In this document: positions 14,912 through 22,377 of the stretch, piece after piece | Numbering within the stretch: the stretch's first letter is position 1 | Layout: each line of letters starts with the position of its first letter | Assembly: GCA_003648815.1 (NCBI GenBank) | Contig: QMPZ01000009.1 | Span: 1-23,903 of the forward strand | Source: Candidatus Aerophobota bacterium | GTDB lineage: Bacteria > Aerophobota > Aerophobia > Aerophobales > B47-G16 | DNA length: 23,903 nucleotides | Direction: 5' to 3' | Notes under the pieces: generated by a model | What the model saw: only the letters and a program-made list of their open reading frames with translations | Databases searched by the model: none | What the model was told of the DNA's origin: nothing | Program-made: the position numbers and the translations under genes

Positions 14912-15648
14912 CTATTTATTAAGCTGGCAAAATACCCGGCACCAAAGCCGTTGTCGATGTTGACCACTACCACCCCAGGAGAACAGCTATTGAGCATTGT
15001 GAGCAAAGGAGCAATGCCTTTAAAACTTGCGCCATAACCTACACTTGTTGGAACCGCGATCACCGGTCTTGAGGTAAGGCCTCCTACGACACTCGCCAGA
15101 GCACCTTCCATGCCAGCAACCACAATGATGACGCTTGCCTCGAAAATCTTTTCTTTGTAAGCCAATAACCTGTGAATGCCAGCCACTCCTACATCGTAAA
15201 GCTTGTCAACCTTGTTGCCCATTATCTGAGCGGTTACCGCAGCCTCCTCTGCCACAGGAATGTCCGATGTTCCAGCAGTAATAATTAAAATTTTACCCCT
15301 TTTCAACTTTACCTTTTCCTTCTTTATCACGAAAGTCTTAGCAAGCTCGTTATATTCTACATTCTCATAAACCTTCCTTACGGCATCGTATACCTCTTTA
15401 CTTGCCCTTGTTCCCAGAATGTTATGATTGTGCTTGGACATGGCCTTCAGGATTTCCATTATCTGGGGAATAGTCTTTCCCTGACAGAAGAGAGTTTCCG
15501 GAAATCCTTTACGCAGGGTCCTGTGGGTATCTATCTTTGCGAAGCCCAGATCCTCAAAGGGCAAAGACTTTAATTTATCTAAAACTTCCCTCGTCGTAAT
15601 CTTCTCCGATTTAAAATCCCTCAACATTCTTTCTATCTCTTCCTTCAT
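14908..15648 (-). CDS. larB: Pyridinium-3,5-biscarboxylic acid mononucleotide synthase LarB
   Basis: 246 residues with a PurE-like (AIR carboxylase) C-terminal domain. LarB carboxylates and hydrolyses nicotinic acid adenine dinucleotide, the first step of nickel-pincer nucleotide synthesis. Visible marks are 'LDTHRTLRKGFPETLF' (this protein has 'KIDTHRTLRKGFPETLFCQG'), 'TAGTSDIPVAEEAA', 'GMEGALASVVGGLTSRPVIA' and 'SVGYGASFKG'. C222 in 'LNSCSPGVVV' corresponds to the conserved cysteine near position 221 known to react with the pyridine ring. Its start overlaps larE by 38 bp, giving a coupled larE-larB-larC order. Confidence 0.95.
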   Translation of the reverse strand: MKEEIERMLRDFKSEKITTREVLDKLKSLPFEDLGFAKIDTHRTLRKGFPETLFCQGKTIPQIMEILKAMSKHNHNILGTRASKEVYDAVRKVYENVEYNELAKTFVIKKEKVKLKRGKILIITAGTSDIPVAEEAAVTAQIMGNKVDKLYDVGVAGIHRLLAYKEKIFEASVIIVVAGMEGALASVVGGLTSRPVIAVPTSVGYGASFKGIAPLLTMLNSCSPGVVVVNIDNGFGAGYFASLINR

Positions 15649-16450
15649 TCCTTAAGACCTCATTTAAACTACCTGTCCTGTAACCTTCCATATCTAAGGT
15701 TACATAGATAAACCCGAGTTCCTTGAATTTTTTGACTATGCTATCTGAATGTTCCAGTAGCAATTGCATATCCTTCTTATTTACCTCAATCCTTGCGATC
15801 TCATTATGGTATCTAACGCGCAGTTGCCTTATCCCCAAATTTCTTATGACATTTTCTGCCTTCTCGACTCTGTCCAGCCTCTCCTTGGTTATCCTTATGC
15901 CATAAGGGAATCTCGATGCAAGACAAGCGCAGGCTGGCTTATCCCAGGTATCCAAATTCATCAGCTTTGATAAATTTCTTATATCCTCTTTGGTTAACTT
16001 AACATCCTTTAAAGGACTTATGATATTAAGTTCTCTCAATGCCTTCATGCCTGGTCTAAAGTCCGTCAAATCATCATAATTTGTTCCATCTAATACATAG
16101 TTAATCTTCTCTTTTTTAGCAATTTCCTTTAACCTTGAGAACAATTCTTTTTTGCAATAGTAACATCTGTTAGGTGAATTTTGTTTGAAGTTTTCAACCT
16201 CTGTTTCCTCTGAATTGACTATGATGTGTCTGACGCCTATAAGGCGTGCTAATCTTTTTGCCTCCTCAAGTTCGGTTTTTGGATAAGTTGATGAGGCTGC
16301 GGTAACCGCTATAACATTCTTTCCTAAAACTTCATAGGCTACTTTGACCAAAAAAGTGCTGTCGACTCCACCGGAGAAGGCTATAACCACCCTACCCATT
16401 CTCCTCAGTTTATCCTTTAAGTTTTCCATCTTAATGGTGGGCTCTTGCAT
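15611..16450 (-). CDS. larE: LarE sulfur insertase for the nickel-pincer nucleotide
   Basis: About 279 residues from ATG 16450, which has AGGAGG nine bases upstream; the frame is open to 16498 but that start lacks a ribosome site. The PP-loop SGGVDS is at 26-31, so the substrate is activated with ATP. LarE converts the two carboxylates to thiocarboxylates. C176 in 'DKPACACLASRFPYG' aligns with the sulfur-donating cysteine of the L. plantarum enzyme. There is a second cysteine at 174 and a CYYC at 96-99. Extra cysteines hint at an Fe-S-dependent LarE that is not sacrificial, which is inference. It is first in the larEBC operon. Confidence 0.93.
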   Translation of the reverse strand: MQEPTIKMENLKDKLRRMGRVVIAFSGGVDSTFLVKVAYEVLGKNVIAVTAASSTYPKTELEEAKRLARLIGVRHIIVNSEETEVENFKQNSPNRCYYCKKELFSRLKEIAKKEKINYVLDGTNYDDLTDFRPGMKALRELNIISPLKDVKLTKEDIRNLSKLMNLDTWDKPACACLASRFPYGIRITKERLDRVEKAENVIRNLGIRQLRVRYHNEIARIEVNKKDMQLLLEHSDSIVKKFKELGFIYVTLDMEGYRTGSLNEVLRNEGRDRKNVEGF

Positions 16451-16488
16451 GCGATTGATCCTCCTTTCTCTGGTTACAGGGTGGTCTG

Positions 16489-16511
16489 TCAACACCAAAA
16501 CTTCGTGTTGA
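16489..16511 (-). promoter_or_regulatory. Hairpin in the larE leader
   Basis: TCAACAC and GTGTTGA are perfect 7-bp arms with a 9-base loop, 39 bp before the larE start. On the transcript the distal arm GTGTTGA could instead pair in GTTgACAG/CTGTAAC just before the ribosome site, so two exclusive folds are possible. It does not resemble a riboswitch class that I know. Confidence 0.35.
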
Positions 16512-16580
16512 TCTTTAGATGTGGTAAATTATTTTCTTGTTTTGCTCTTTTTTCTCTTGTTGCTCTACTAAATCTATTGA

Positions 16581-16618
16581 TATAGTGGATACTATAGCCT
16601 GAAAAAATGTTTTGTCAA
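16581..16618 (-). promoter_or_regulatory. larEBC promoter with perfect inverted repeat over the -10
   Basis: On the minus strand TTGACA (16618-16613) is followed after 16 bp by TATAGT (16596-16591), a strong sigma70 match. The -10 is one arm of TATAGT-ATCC-ACTATA (16581-16596), a perfect inverted repeat. That is an attractive site for a repressor or activator. The leader to larE is about 135 bases. Confidence 0.7.
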
Positions 16619-16638
16619 TTTTAGCTTGCTACCTCACT

Positions 16639-17274
16639 TTAAAATGTTAGAAGCACCGAGATGATTCCAACCAGGTATATTCCATCATAGACACCTGCTC
16701 CTCCGATGCTTACCATTGATGCACCTATTTCCTCTATTTTGGGTAGGTTTAATAGATCTGCCCCGATAAGCGTTCCTAATACTCCTGATATGTAAGCCAC
16801 AGGAGCTGGGTTTTTGTGGGCAAGAGTGAGGGCAAGAAGGGCAGCTACAATGGGAGGAATGAAAGCGGGAAGGCTGAACCCCACACCTGGAATGACCCTG
16901 GTCAACATCTTAGCCACAATCGTCATCGCGAGAATGGATATGAGGGTAGCTCCGAGAGGAGCTTTAGGAAAGAGATAAATGCATATGAACAGGGGGATGA
17001 TAGCTCCCCCGAGGTTTATGCATATTAGCTGCTCTGCCGGAATGGAAAAAGATGGGTAAAAAGACCATCCTTCATACAATGTTCTTCGGGCGATGGGGAT
17101 ATTTATCACACTTCCGAGCAAAGAAAGAAAGATGATGAATAGGGCTAATCTTGGAGAAAAGCCCAATTTTGCAAAGGCAGCGCCCACTATTCCAATTTGA
17201 ATGAGAAGGAGGAGGAAGGGCAGAAGAAAGATAAAGATTATCAAAAGAAGAAACGATAAAGGAAAAAATATCAT
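16639..17274 (-). CDS. DUF1614 membrane protein
   Basis: 211 residues, nearly all hydrophobic, with about six or seven helices. The C-terminal pattern 'NLPKIEEIGASMVSIGGAG' then VYDGIYLVGIIS is characteristic of DUF1614. The family is uncharacterised. ATG 17274 has AAGGAG six bases before it. It follows the alcohol dehydrogenase by 37 bp, so it likely shares its transcript. Nothing here suggests a substrate. Confidence 0.85.
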   Translation of the reverse strand: MIFFPLSFLLLIIFIFLLPFLLLLIQIGIVGAAFAKLGFSPRLALFIIFLSLLGSVINIPIARRTLYEGWSFYPSFSIPAEQLICINLGGAIIPLFICIYLFPKAPLGATLISILAMTIVAKMLTRVIPGVGFSLPAFIPPIVAALLALTLAHKNPAPVAYISGVLGTLIGADLLNLPKIEEIGASMVSIGGAGVYDGIYLVGIISVLLTF

Positions 17275-17311
17275 CAGACTCTCCTTTTCTCTATATTCAA
17301 CGATGTCAGGG

Positions 17312-18487
17312 TCAGGATATTTCCCCTCTCAATGCTCTCTTGTATATCTTTATTATATCCTCCAGCGTAGCCCGCCGTGGGTTATTAGCCAATTTACGCT
17401 CGTCCTGCATAATCTCCTCAGCAAATTCTCTTATTGTTTCCTCCTTTATCTTTCTGTCCTTCAGATTCTCGGGCATACCCAGTTCGCGAAGCAGTCTTTG
17501 GATTCCTCTGATCGCCTTCTTAGCCGCCTCCTCCTTGGATAAGTTTTTGACCTCTTCCCCTAAGCTCTCAGCTAAGAGGGCAAATTTGTCATACCTTTCA
17601 GTCAGGTTAAACTCGCACACCCATGGCAAAAGCAGTCCGTTGGCCCTTCCGTGTGGAAGGCCAAAGTCAGAGGTTATCCTGTAGCCCATTCCGTGAACCA
17701 GGATGGTTCCTGTCTGAGCTATCACCATTCCTGCTAAAAGGGAAGCGTACAGGACATAAGAGCGGGCTTTTATGTCCTCTGGGTTATCCATAACCTTTGG
17801 CAGATGATGGACAAGAAGTTTGATCGCCTTCAGTGCCAGAAGGTCGCTGATGGGCTGGGAATTGTTGGCGATATAACCCTCGATGGCGTGCGAGAGGGCA
17901 TCCACTCCAGTGTCAGCGGTAATCGAGCCGGGTAAAGAGAGGGTAAGCTCGGGATCAACTAAAGCTACCTTAGGAAAGATGAGGTGATCGGTGAGGATCT
18001 TCTTTCGAGAACCTTCCTTCTTTATCTCGGTGAGGACAGCGTAGGGAGTCACCTCACTTCCCGTTCCTGCTGTGGTGGGGATTTCTATTATGGGCAAAGG
18101 AGGCTCCTTTACTCTGTTTCTGCCCAGATATTGATCCGCAGGGGCTGGATTAGTGGACAGTACAGCCACTGCCTTGGCTGCATCCATAGGACTTCCTCCT
18201 CCCAGCCCTATTACTACCTGACATCTTTTTTCCTTGGCTAACTCAGCTCCACTTTCTGCTGTTTTAAGAGAGGGGTTAGGCTCAACTCCTTCGAAGAGGA
18301 CCATCTCCACTCCTGCTTCTTTAAGAGAAATCTCTACTTTTTGTAGAGCTCCGGTTTTCTTAGCCGAACTTTTTCCCGTCACCACCAGCGCTCTTTGGCC
18401 AAATCTTCTGGCCTCTTGTCCTGCTTTTTTTATCACTCCCTCTCCAAAGTAAATTTTAGTAGGAAGATAAAATTCAAATTCTTGCAT
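17312..18487 (-). CDS. Iron-containing alcohol dehydrogenase
   Basis: About 391 residues, group III metal-dependent alcohol dehydrogenase. The NAD(P) site is 'GLGGGSPMDAAKA' (near 96-106) and 'PTTAGTGSEVTPYAVL'. Metal ligands are D196 and H200 in 'TGVDALSHAIEGY', H265 in 'VHGMGY', and H279 in 'GLPHGRANG'. The enzyme interconverts alcohols or diols and aldehydes; the substrate is unknown. ATG 18487 is preferred since GGAG lies eight bases upstream; ATG 18505 overlaps the V-ATPase stop but lacks a good ribosome site. It occupies the place where ATPase subunit K is usually found. Confidence 0.93.
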   Translation of the reverse strand: MQEFEFYLPTKIYFGEGVIKKAGQEARRFGQRALVVTGKSSAKKTGALQKVEISLKEAGVEMVLFEGVEPNPSLKTAESGAELAKEKRCQVVIGLGGGSPMDAAKAVAVLSTNPAPADQYLGRNRVKEPPLPIIEIPTTAGTGSEVTPYAVLTEIKKEGSRKKILTDHLIFPKVALVDPELTLSLPGSITADTGVDALSHAIEGYIANNSQPISDLLALKAIKLLVHHLPKVMDNPEDIKARSYVLYASLLAGMVIAQTGTILVHGMGYRITSDFGLPHGRANGLLLPWVCEFNLTERYDKFALLAESLGEEVKNLSKEEAAKKAIRGIQRLLRELGMPENLKDRKIKEETIREFAEEIMQDERKLANNPRRATLEDIIKIYKRALRGEIS

Positions 18488-18501
18488 TTTCTTCTCTCCT
18501 A

Positions 18502-20478
18502 TCATTCCTTCACTATCATCGTATATTTTCCCTCATGTCTGAACGGGGTAAAGCTTTTTCCTCCTCCCTGATAAAACTTGCCGAAGAACTCCACAAACTG
18601 GAGACGAGCTGTATGGATGAATCCGGATAAAGTATTTATGGCTATATTTCCCAGATGACCTAATATCAGGATGATTACTGTAAAGACCGGACCTATAAGA
18701 GGAATGCCAGAGGCCATATTGGCTATGAGGTTCACCACGGTGGCGATCACGCTGGTAGCCAGCCCCAGGGCCAGAAGTCGAGAGTAGGAGAGGACATCAC
18801 CAAATAGCGAGATTAAGCCATATAACTCATAAGCTCCCTTTCCAAGCCTTCCTATGAGACTTTTGCTTTCTCTTCCCGCGAATAAAAACAAGACTATCGC
18901 TCCTGATAGAGCCATAATCAGGCCCGGTGTAGCAAATGTCTTGCTCAAGATTTCCAGCTTGCTCAGACCAAAGAGGATTACCCCTAAGATGAGAATGATC
19001 CAGGAGAGGTGATCCAGTATAGCTGAAATGATATCACCTCTTCTCAAGTCTTCCCATAATGCCAGCCCTATTCCTATCATGAGGTGAACAACTCCTAAAG
19101 CCAACGAGATTACCAGAAAGACCATAGGCTGCTCCAGAGGATTAAACAGACTCAGCTTCTTAAGGGGAGCTAAGAATGGAGGAAGTTGAGAAACCTGAAT
19201 TCCAAATATACCTCCAGTCATTATCCCTATTCCAATGGTCACCAATCCACTGAAGAACAAAATGGAAAAAAGCCTCTTTCCACCTTCTCCCACCTGAACC
19301 TTTTTGGGGATGAGGTAGGCTAAAAGAGCTAAAATAATCCCATAGCCTCCATCGGTCAGGCATAGAGCGAGAAAGAGGGCGAAAAAAGGAGCCAGGAAGG
19401 GTGTAGGATCAATCTCAAAGTAACGAGGCACTCCATATAGATTCGTCACCATCTCGAAGGGCTTGAAAATTCTTCTATTTGACAAGGCCACCGGAACATC
19501 TTTTTCTTCCTCCTCATTTGGCTCCCTTACTATTATGTCCACTAAGGAAAAATCCTTCAGTCCGTCTCTTAGCTTTGGAAGGTCTTGTTTTCTGATCCAT
19601 CCCTCCAGAGCGAAAGTATAAGAGCTTAGCTTGGCATGTTCTGATACTCTTTTCTCCTGAAGAAGATTATAGAAATAATCATAAAGCGCCATCAGCTTAA
19701 TCTTTTCTTTACTGATTTTCCTTGCCTGTCTTCTTATCTCATCGATCTGGCCGTCTATCAGGGAAATCCTCTTCCTGATCCTTTTTATCTCCTCTTCAGG
19801 AATTCCCTTAAGTTCTTTGAACTGAACCCTCTCTATTCCTATTTCATAGAGGATGGAATCTATACTTTCCTCCATATCCTTAAGATAGACCAAAAGAAAA
19901 TAGAGCCTCCTTGCCTCTTCTCGGAGAATATGCAGGTGAGCTCCTTTTAACTTACTCAGCCTTTCCTGGAGGAGTTTCTTTGTCTCTGAAGAGGAGATTC
20001 CCAGCTGATAGGCGACCGATCTTGTCCCCTGTAGTTTCTCAAGGGGAACGGGAAGACCTCTCCAGGGAACAAGGGATTCTAAACGCTCCAAAAGATACCT
20101 TCTCTCTTCTCTTAGGGTCTCTAACCTATTGTTTAACTCCAGGCACCTGTCACATATAGCTTTCCAGTCGAAATTTTTGACCCAACCGAGGAACTCTTCC
20201 TGGGTTATCATCGCCCTGCTGGGGAAAAGTCCCAGCCCTGTCTTTGTCTTTTCAAACTGCCCTAAGTACTCGATGGTCCAGTTAAGTTTGGAGAGGTTTT
20301 CCTCCACCTCATCTGTCTTTATCTCTGTCCGTTCCGCCTTTTTGAAGATGGAAGAAATCAAGTCTTTTCCCATTTTCTTAGGTTGAAAGAGAGCTAACTC
20401 ACCTAATCTCCTTATCAGGGAATCGCGAAGGTCTTTATCTCCTATAATGTATACCTTTCTCATCTCGCACACAGCCAT
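18502..20478 (-). CDS. ntpI: V/A-type ATP synthase subunit I
   Basis: 658 residues, normal for subunit I (the a-type stator). The first 350 residues are a cytoplasmic hairpin with long coiled coils. Membrane helices begin near 370 after 'FEIDPTPFLAPFFALFLALC' and continue through 'TDGGYGIILALLAYLIPKK' to about seven helices. 'GDVLSYSRLLALGLATSVIA' holds the Arg expected in the ion half-channel. It starts 1 bp after subunit H with AGGAG seven bases upstream. Subunits K, E, C, F, A, B and D, which normally follow, are not in the window. Confidence 0.94.
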   Translation of the reverse strand: MAVCEMRKVYIIGDKDLRDSLIRRLGELALFQPKKMGKDLISSIFKKAERTEIKTDEVEENLSKLNWTIEYLGQFEKTKTGLGLFPSRAMITQEEFLGWVKNFDWKAICDRCLELNNRLETLREERRYLLERLESLVPWRGLPVPLEKLQGTRSVAYQLGISSSETKKLLQERLSKLKGAHLHILREEARRLYFLLVYLKDMEESIDSILYEIGIERVQFKELKGIPEEEIKRIRKRISLIDGQIDEIRRQARKISKEKIKLMALYDYFYNLLQEKRVSEHAKLSSYTFALEGWIRKQDLPKLRDGLKDFSLVDIIVREPNEEEEKDVPVALSNRRIFKPFEMVTNLYGVPRYFEIDPTPFLAPFFALFLALCLTDGGYGIILALLAYLIPKKVQVGEGGKRLFSILFFSGLVTIGIGIMTGGIFGIQVSQLPPFLAPLKKLSLFNPLEQPMVFLVISLALGVVHLMIGIGLALWEDLRRGDIISAILDHLSWIILILGVILFGLSKLEILSKTFATPGLIMALSGAIVLFLFAGRESKSLIGRLGKGAYELYGLISLFGDVLSYSRLLALGLATSVIATVVNLIANMASGIPLIGPVFTVIILILGHLGNIAINTLSGFIHTARLQFVEFFGKFYQGGGKSFTPFRHEGKYTMIVKE

Positions 20479-20479
20479 C

Positions 20480-20830
20480 TTAACTCTCCTTTGACTTCTT
20501 TTGGGTAGGCTTTGACCACTCTTGTTTAGCTTTCTCTACGATAAATTCCACTACCTTTTTTGCTCTTTTCTGATATTTATCCTTAATCTCCTCTGTCCTT
20601 TTTTGGAATTCTTCTCTGATCCTCTCGATCTCCCTTTTCGCCTCGTCCAATGACTTTTCCTTTATCTTTTTCCCGTTTTCTTCCGCTTCCCTTCTTGCTC
20701 TGGAGATGATTTCCTCTCCTTTTTTCCTTGCCTCCTCCAGCATCTTCTCCCCCTCTCTTTTACCCATCTCTAAGATCTTCTCCGCTTCTCTTTCTGCCTC
20801 TTCTATTTTCTTTAAAATTTCCTCAGCCAT
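20480..20830 (-). CDS. ntpH: V/A-type ATP synthase subunit H (peripheral stalk coiled coil)
   Basis: About 116 residues of almost continuous charged heptads, such as 'EEILKKIEEAEREAEKIL', with few hydrophobic turns. Its composition and its position directly before subunit I match the H/G stalk subunit that forms the peripheral stator with subunit E. The chosen start is ATG 20830, a few bases after GGGGGTG; the 5' end overlaps the dCMP deaminase stop by 8 bp. Coiled-coil similarity alone is weak evidence, so the neighbour is what makes the assignment. Confidence 0.8.
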   Translation of the reverse strand: MAEEILKKIEEAEREAEKILEMGKREGEKMLEEARKKGEEIISRARREAEENGKKIKEKSLDEAKREIERIREEFQKRTEEIKDKYQKRAKKVVEFIVEKAKQEWSKPTQKKSKES

Positions 20831-21275
20831 TTTCACCCCCAAACTTAATTAACTTTACCTTTGCCTCTTCTAACATCTCCCTGGCCAATCTGTCCGGGTA
20901 TTCTCCCTTAAAGACAACCTTTTCTATCCCCGCATTTATAATCATCTTGCTACAAGTTATACAGGGCTGGTGTGTGCAGTAAAGGGTGGAACCCTTTATA
21001 GATGTCCCATAAAGGGCAGCCTGGATTATGGCATTTTGTTCTGCATGTAGACCACGACATATCTCCTGTCTTTCTCCAGAGGGAATCCTTAACTTTTCTC
21101 GAAGGCATCCTGTTACTTCGCAATGGGGCAAATTCCGGGGAGCACCGTTATAACCAGTAGCGAGAATTCTTTTATCCTTGACCAATACGGCTCCTACTTT
21201 CCTTCTCAGACAGGTGGAGCGAGTAGCGACAAGTTCAGCGATTTGCATAAAGTATTCATCCCAGCTGGGACGCAT
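20823..21275 (-). CDS. Deoxycytidylate (dCMP) deaminase
   Basis: 150 residues. It deaminates dCMP to dUMP for thymidylate synthesis. The zinc site is H77 with catalytic E79 in 'GLHAEQNAII' and C105/C108 in 'QPCITCSKM'. 'RKVGAVLVKDKRILATGYNG' and the 'GCLRE' insert resemble ComEB-type dCMP deaminases, and that insert favours dCMP over free cytosine. ATG 21275 follows GGAG by about six bases. It lies between the Sua5 fusion and subunit H in one run, a mix of housekeeping genes. Confidence 0.94.
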   Translation of the reverse strand: MRPSWDEYFMQIAELVATRSTCLRRKVGAVLVKDKRILATGYNGAPRNLPHCEVTGCLREKLRIPSGERQEICRGLHAEQNAIIQAALYGTSIKGSTLYCTHQPCITCSKMIINAGIEKVVFKGEYPDRLAREMLEEAKVKLIKFGGENG

Positions 21276-21288
21276 TTTTCTCCATCTT

Positions 21289-22368
21289 TCAATTTTCTTT
21301 TAACTTTTCCGCCACTGCCTCTGTCGCCTCCTTGATCTCCATAGCGCACTTTCGATACTCTTCCAGAGACCCGCCTACAGGATCAAGGATTTCTTCCCTC
21401 CTTCCCAGACCGAATTCCTTAAGAAGAATTACCTTTTCTCGAGCAAAAGGAAAAATTTTACAGATTTTTTCCTTGTGTCTTGTTTCCATCACCAAAATTA
21501 AGTCAGCTTCCCTGACCATCTTCTCAGTTAAAGGAGTGCTCAGGTGGTTCGAGATGTCAACACCCTCCTCTCTCATCACCTTTATAGCGAATTCAGTTGC
21601 CTTCAGACCTGTGAAGGTGGCTACTCCTGCTGAGTGTATCTTTATCTTTCTTTTCCCTTCCCAGGCTCTTTTCAAAAATCCTTCTGCCATTGGACTGCGA
21701 CAGGTGTTTCCTGTGCAAACGAGAAGGATATCCTCCTCTTTATCCCACACCTTTCTTATTCTCTCCCAGGAAAGATACCCTTCTCTTATCAAGCGAGGTG
21801 GAGAGTCTGTGACATCCAATACCGTGGACTCCTTACCCAATGGAACCTTCCCTCCATCTATGAGTAGATCCACTCTCTTTTTTAAGCTTTCGCTTATATC
21901 CTCTGCTCTCAAAGGACTCCTCTCGCCAGAGATGTTAGCACTGGTGGTGGCAAGAAGAAGATTCCCCCTTTTCATTATCTCTTGAGGAATGGAATGAGCG
22001 GGAAATCTTATTCCCACCTTTCCTTCTTTATTTATCACGGTAGAAGGACAATATGAGCTTGCCTTAAGGATCAAGGTTAAGGGACCAGGCCAAAATTTAT
22101 CCATTAACCTTTTTGCCTTCAGTGAGCTAATCTCACTAAAACGTAAAACTTCTTCTTTTCGTGTTATGAAAAGCACCAAGGGTTTTTTCTTAGGCCTTTT
22201 TTTAGCTCGATATAATTTATCTATCGCCTCTTTGTTTTCGGCATCGACCCCCACCCCATAAACTGTGTCCGTGGGAAAAGATACTATTCCTCCCTTTTTG
22301 ATCAATCTTACCGCTTCTTCAATTTTCTCACTTTCCGGTTTAAGAGAACTCATACTTATCGTCTTCAA
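21289..22368 (-). CDS. Fusion: Sua5/YrdC threonylcarbamoyl-AMP synthase + low-molecular-weight phosphatase
   Basis: 359 residues with two domains. Residues 13-200 are YrdC/Sua5: 'FPTDTVYGVGVDAEN' (31-45), 'KRPKKKPLVLFI', 'WPGPLTLIL' and 'TTSANISGE'. It makes threonylcarbamoyl-AMP for the t6A modification of ANN-decoding tRNAs. Residues 212-359 are a low-molecular-weight phosphatase with P-loop C218-TGNTC-R224-S and the acid D329 in 'LDPVGGS'. T222 sits where YwlE has the Thr that favours phosphoarginine, whereas classical tyrosine phosphatases have Ile. Sua5 and YwlE genes are separate neighbours in Bacillus. TTG 22368 is used because GAGGG lies six bases upstream; ATG 22353 lacks one. Confidence 0.92.
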   Translation of the reverse strand: MKTISMSSLKPESEKIEEAVRLIKKGGIVSFPTDTVYGVGVDAENKEAIDKLYRAKKRPKKKPLVLFITRKEEVLRFSEISSLKAKRLMDKFWPGPLTLILKASSYCPSTVINKEGKVGIRFPAHSIPQEIMKRGNLLLATTSANISGERSPLRAEDISESLKKRVDLLIDGGKVPLGKESTVLDVTDSPPRLIREGYLSWERIRKVWDKEEDILLVCTGNTCRSPMAEGFLKRAWEGKRKIKIHSAGVATFTGLKATEFAIKVMREEGVDISNHLSTPLTEKMVREADLILVMETRHKEKICKIFPFAREKVILLKEFGLGRREEILDPVGGSLEEYRKCAMEIKEATEAVAEKLKEN

Positions 22369-22377
22369 CTTATGCCC

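Noticed and set aside
21332..21985. 217-codon plus-strand frame opposite the Sua5 fusion
   Set aside because: The minus-strand gene has all catalytic motifs; the antisense frame shows no domain.
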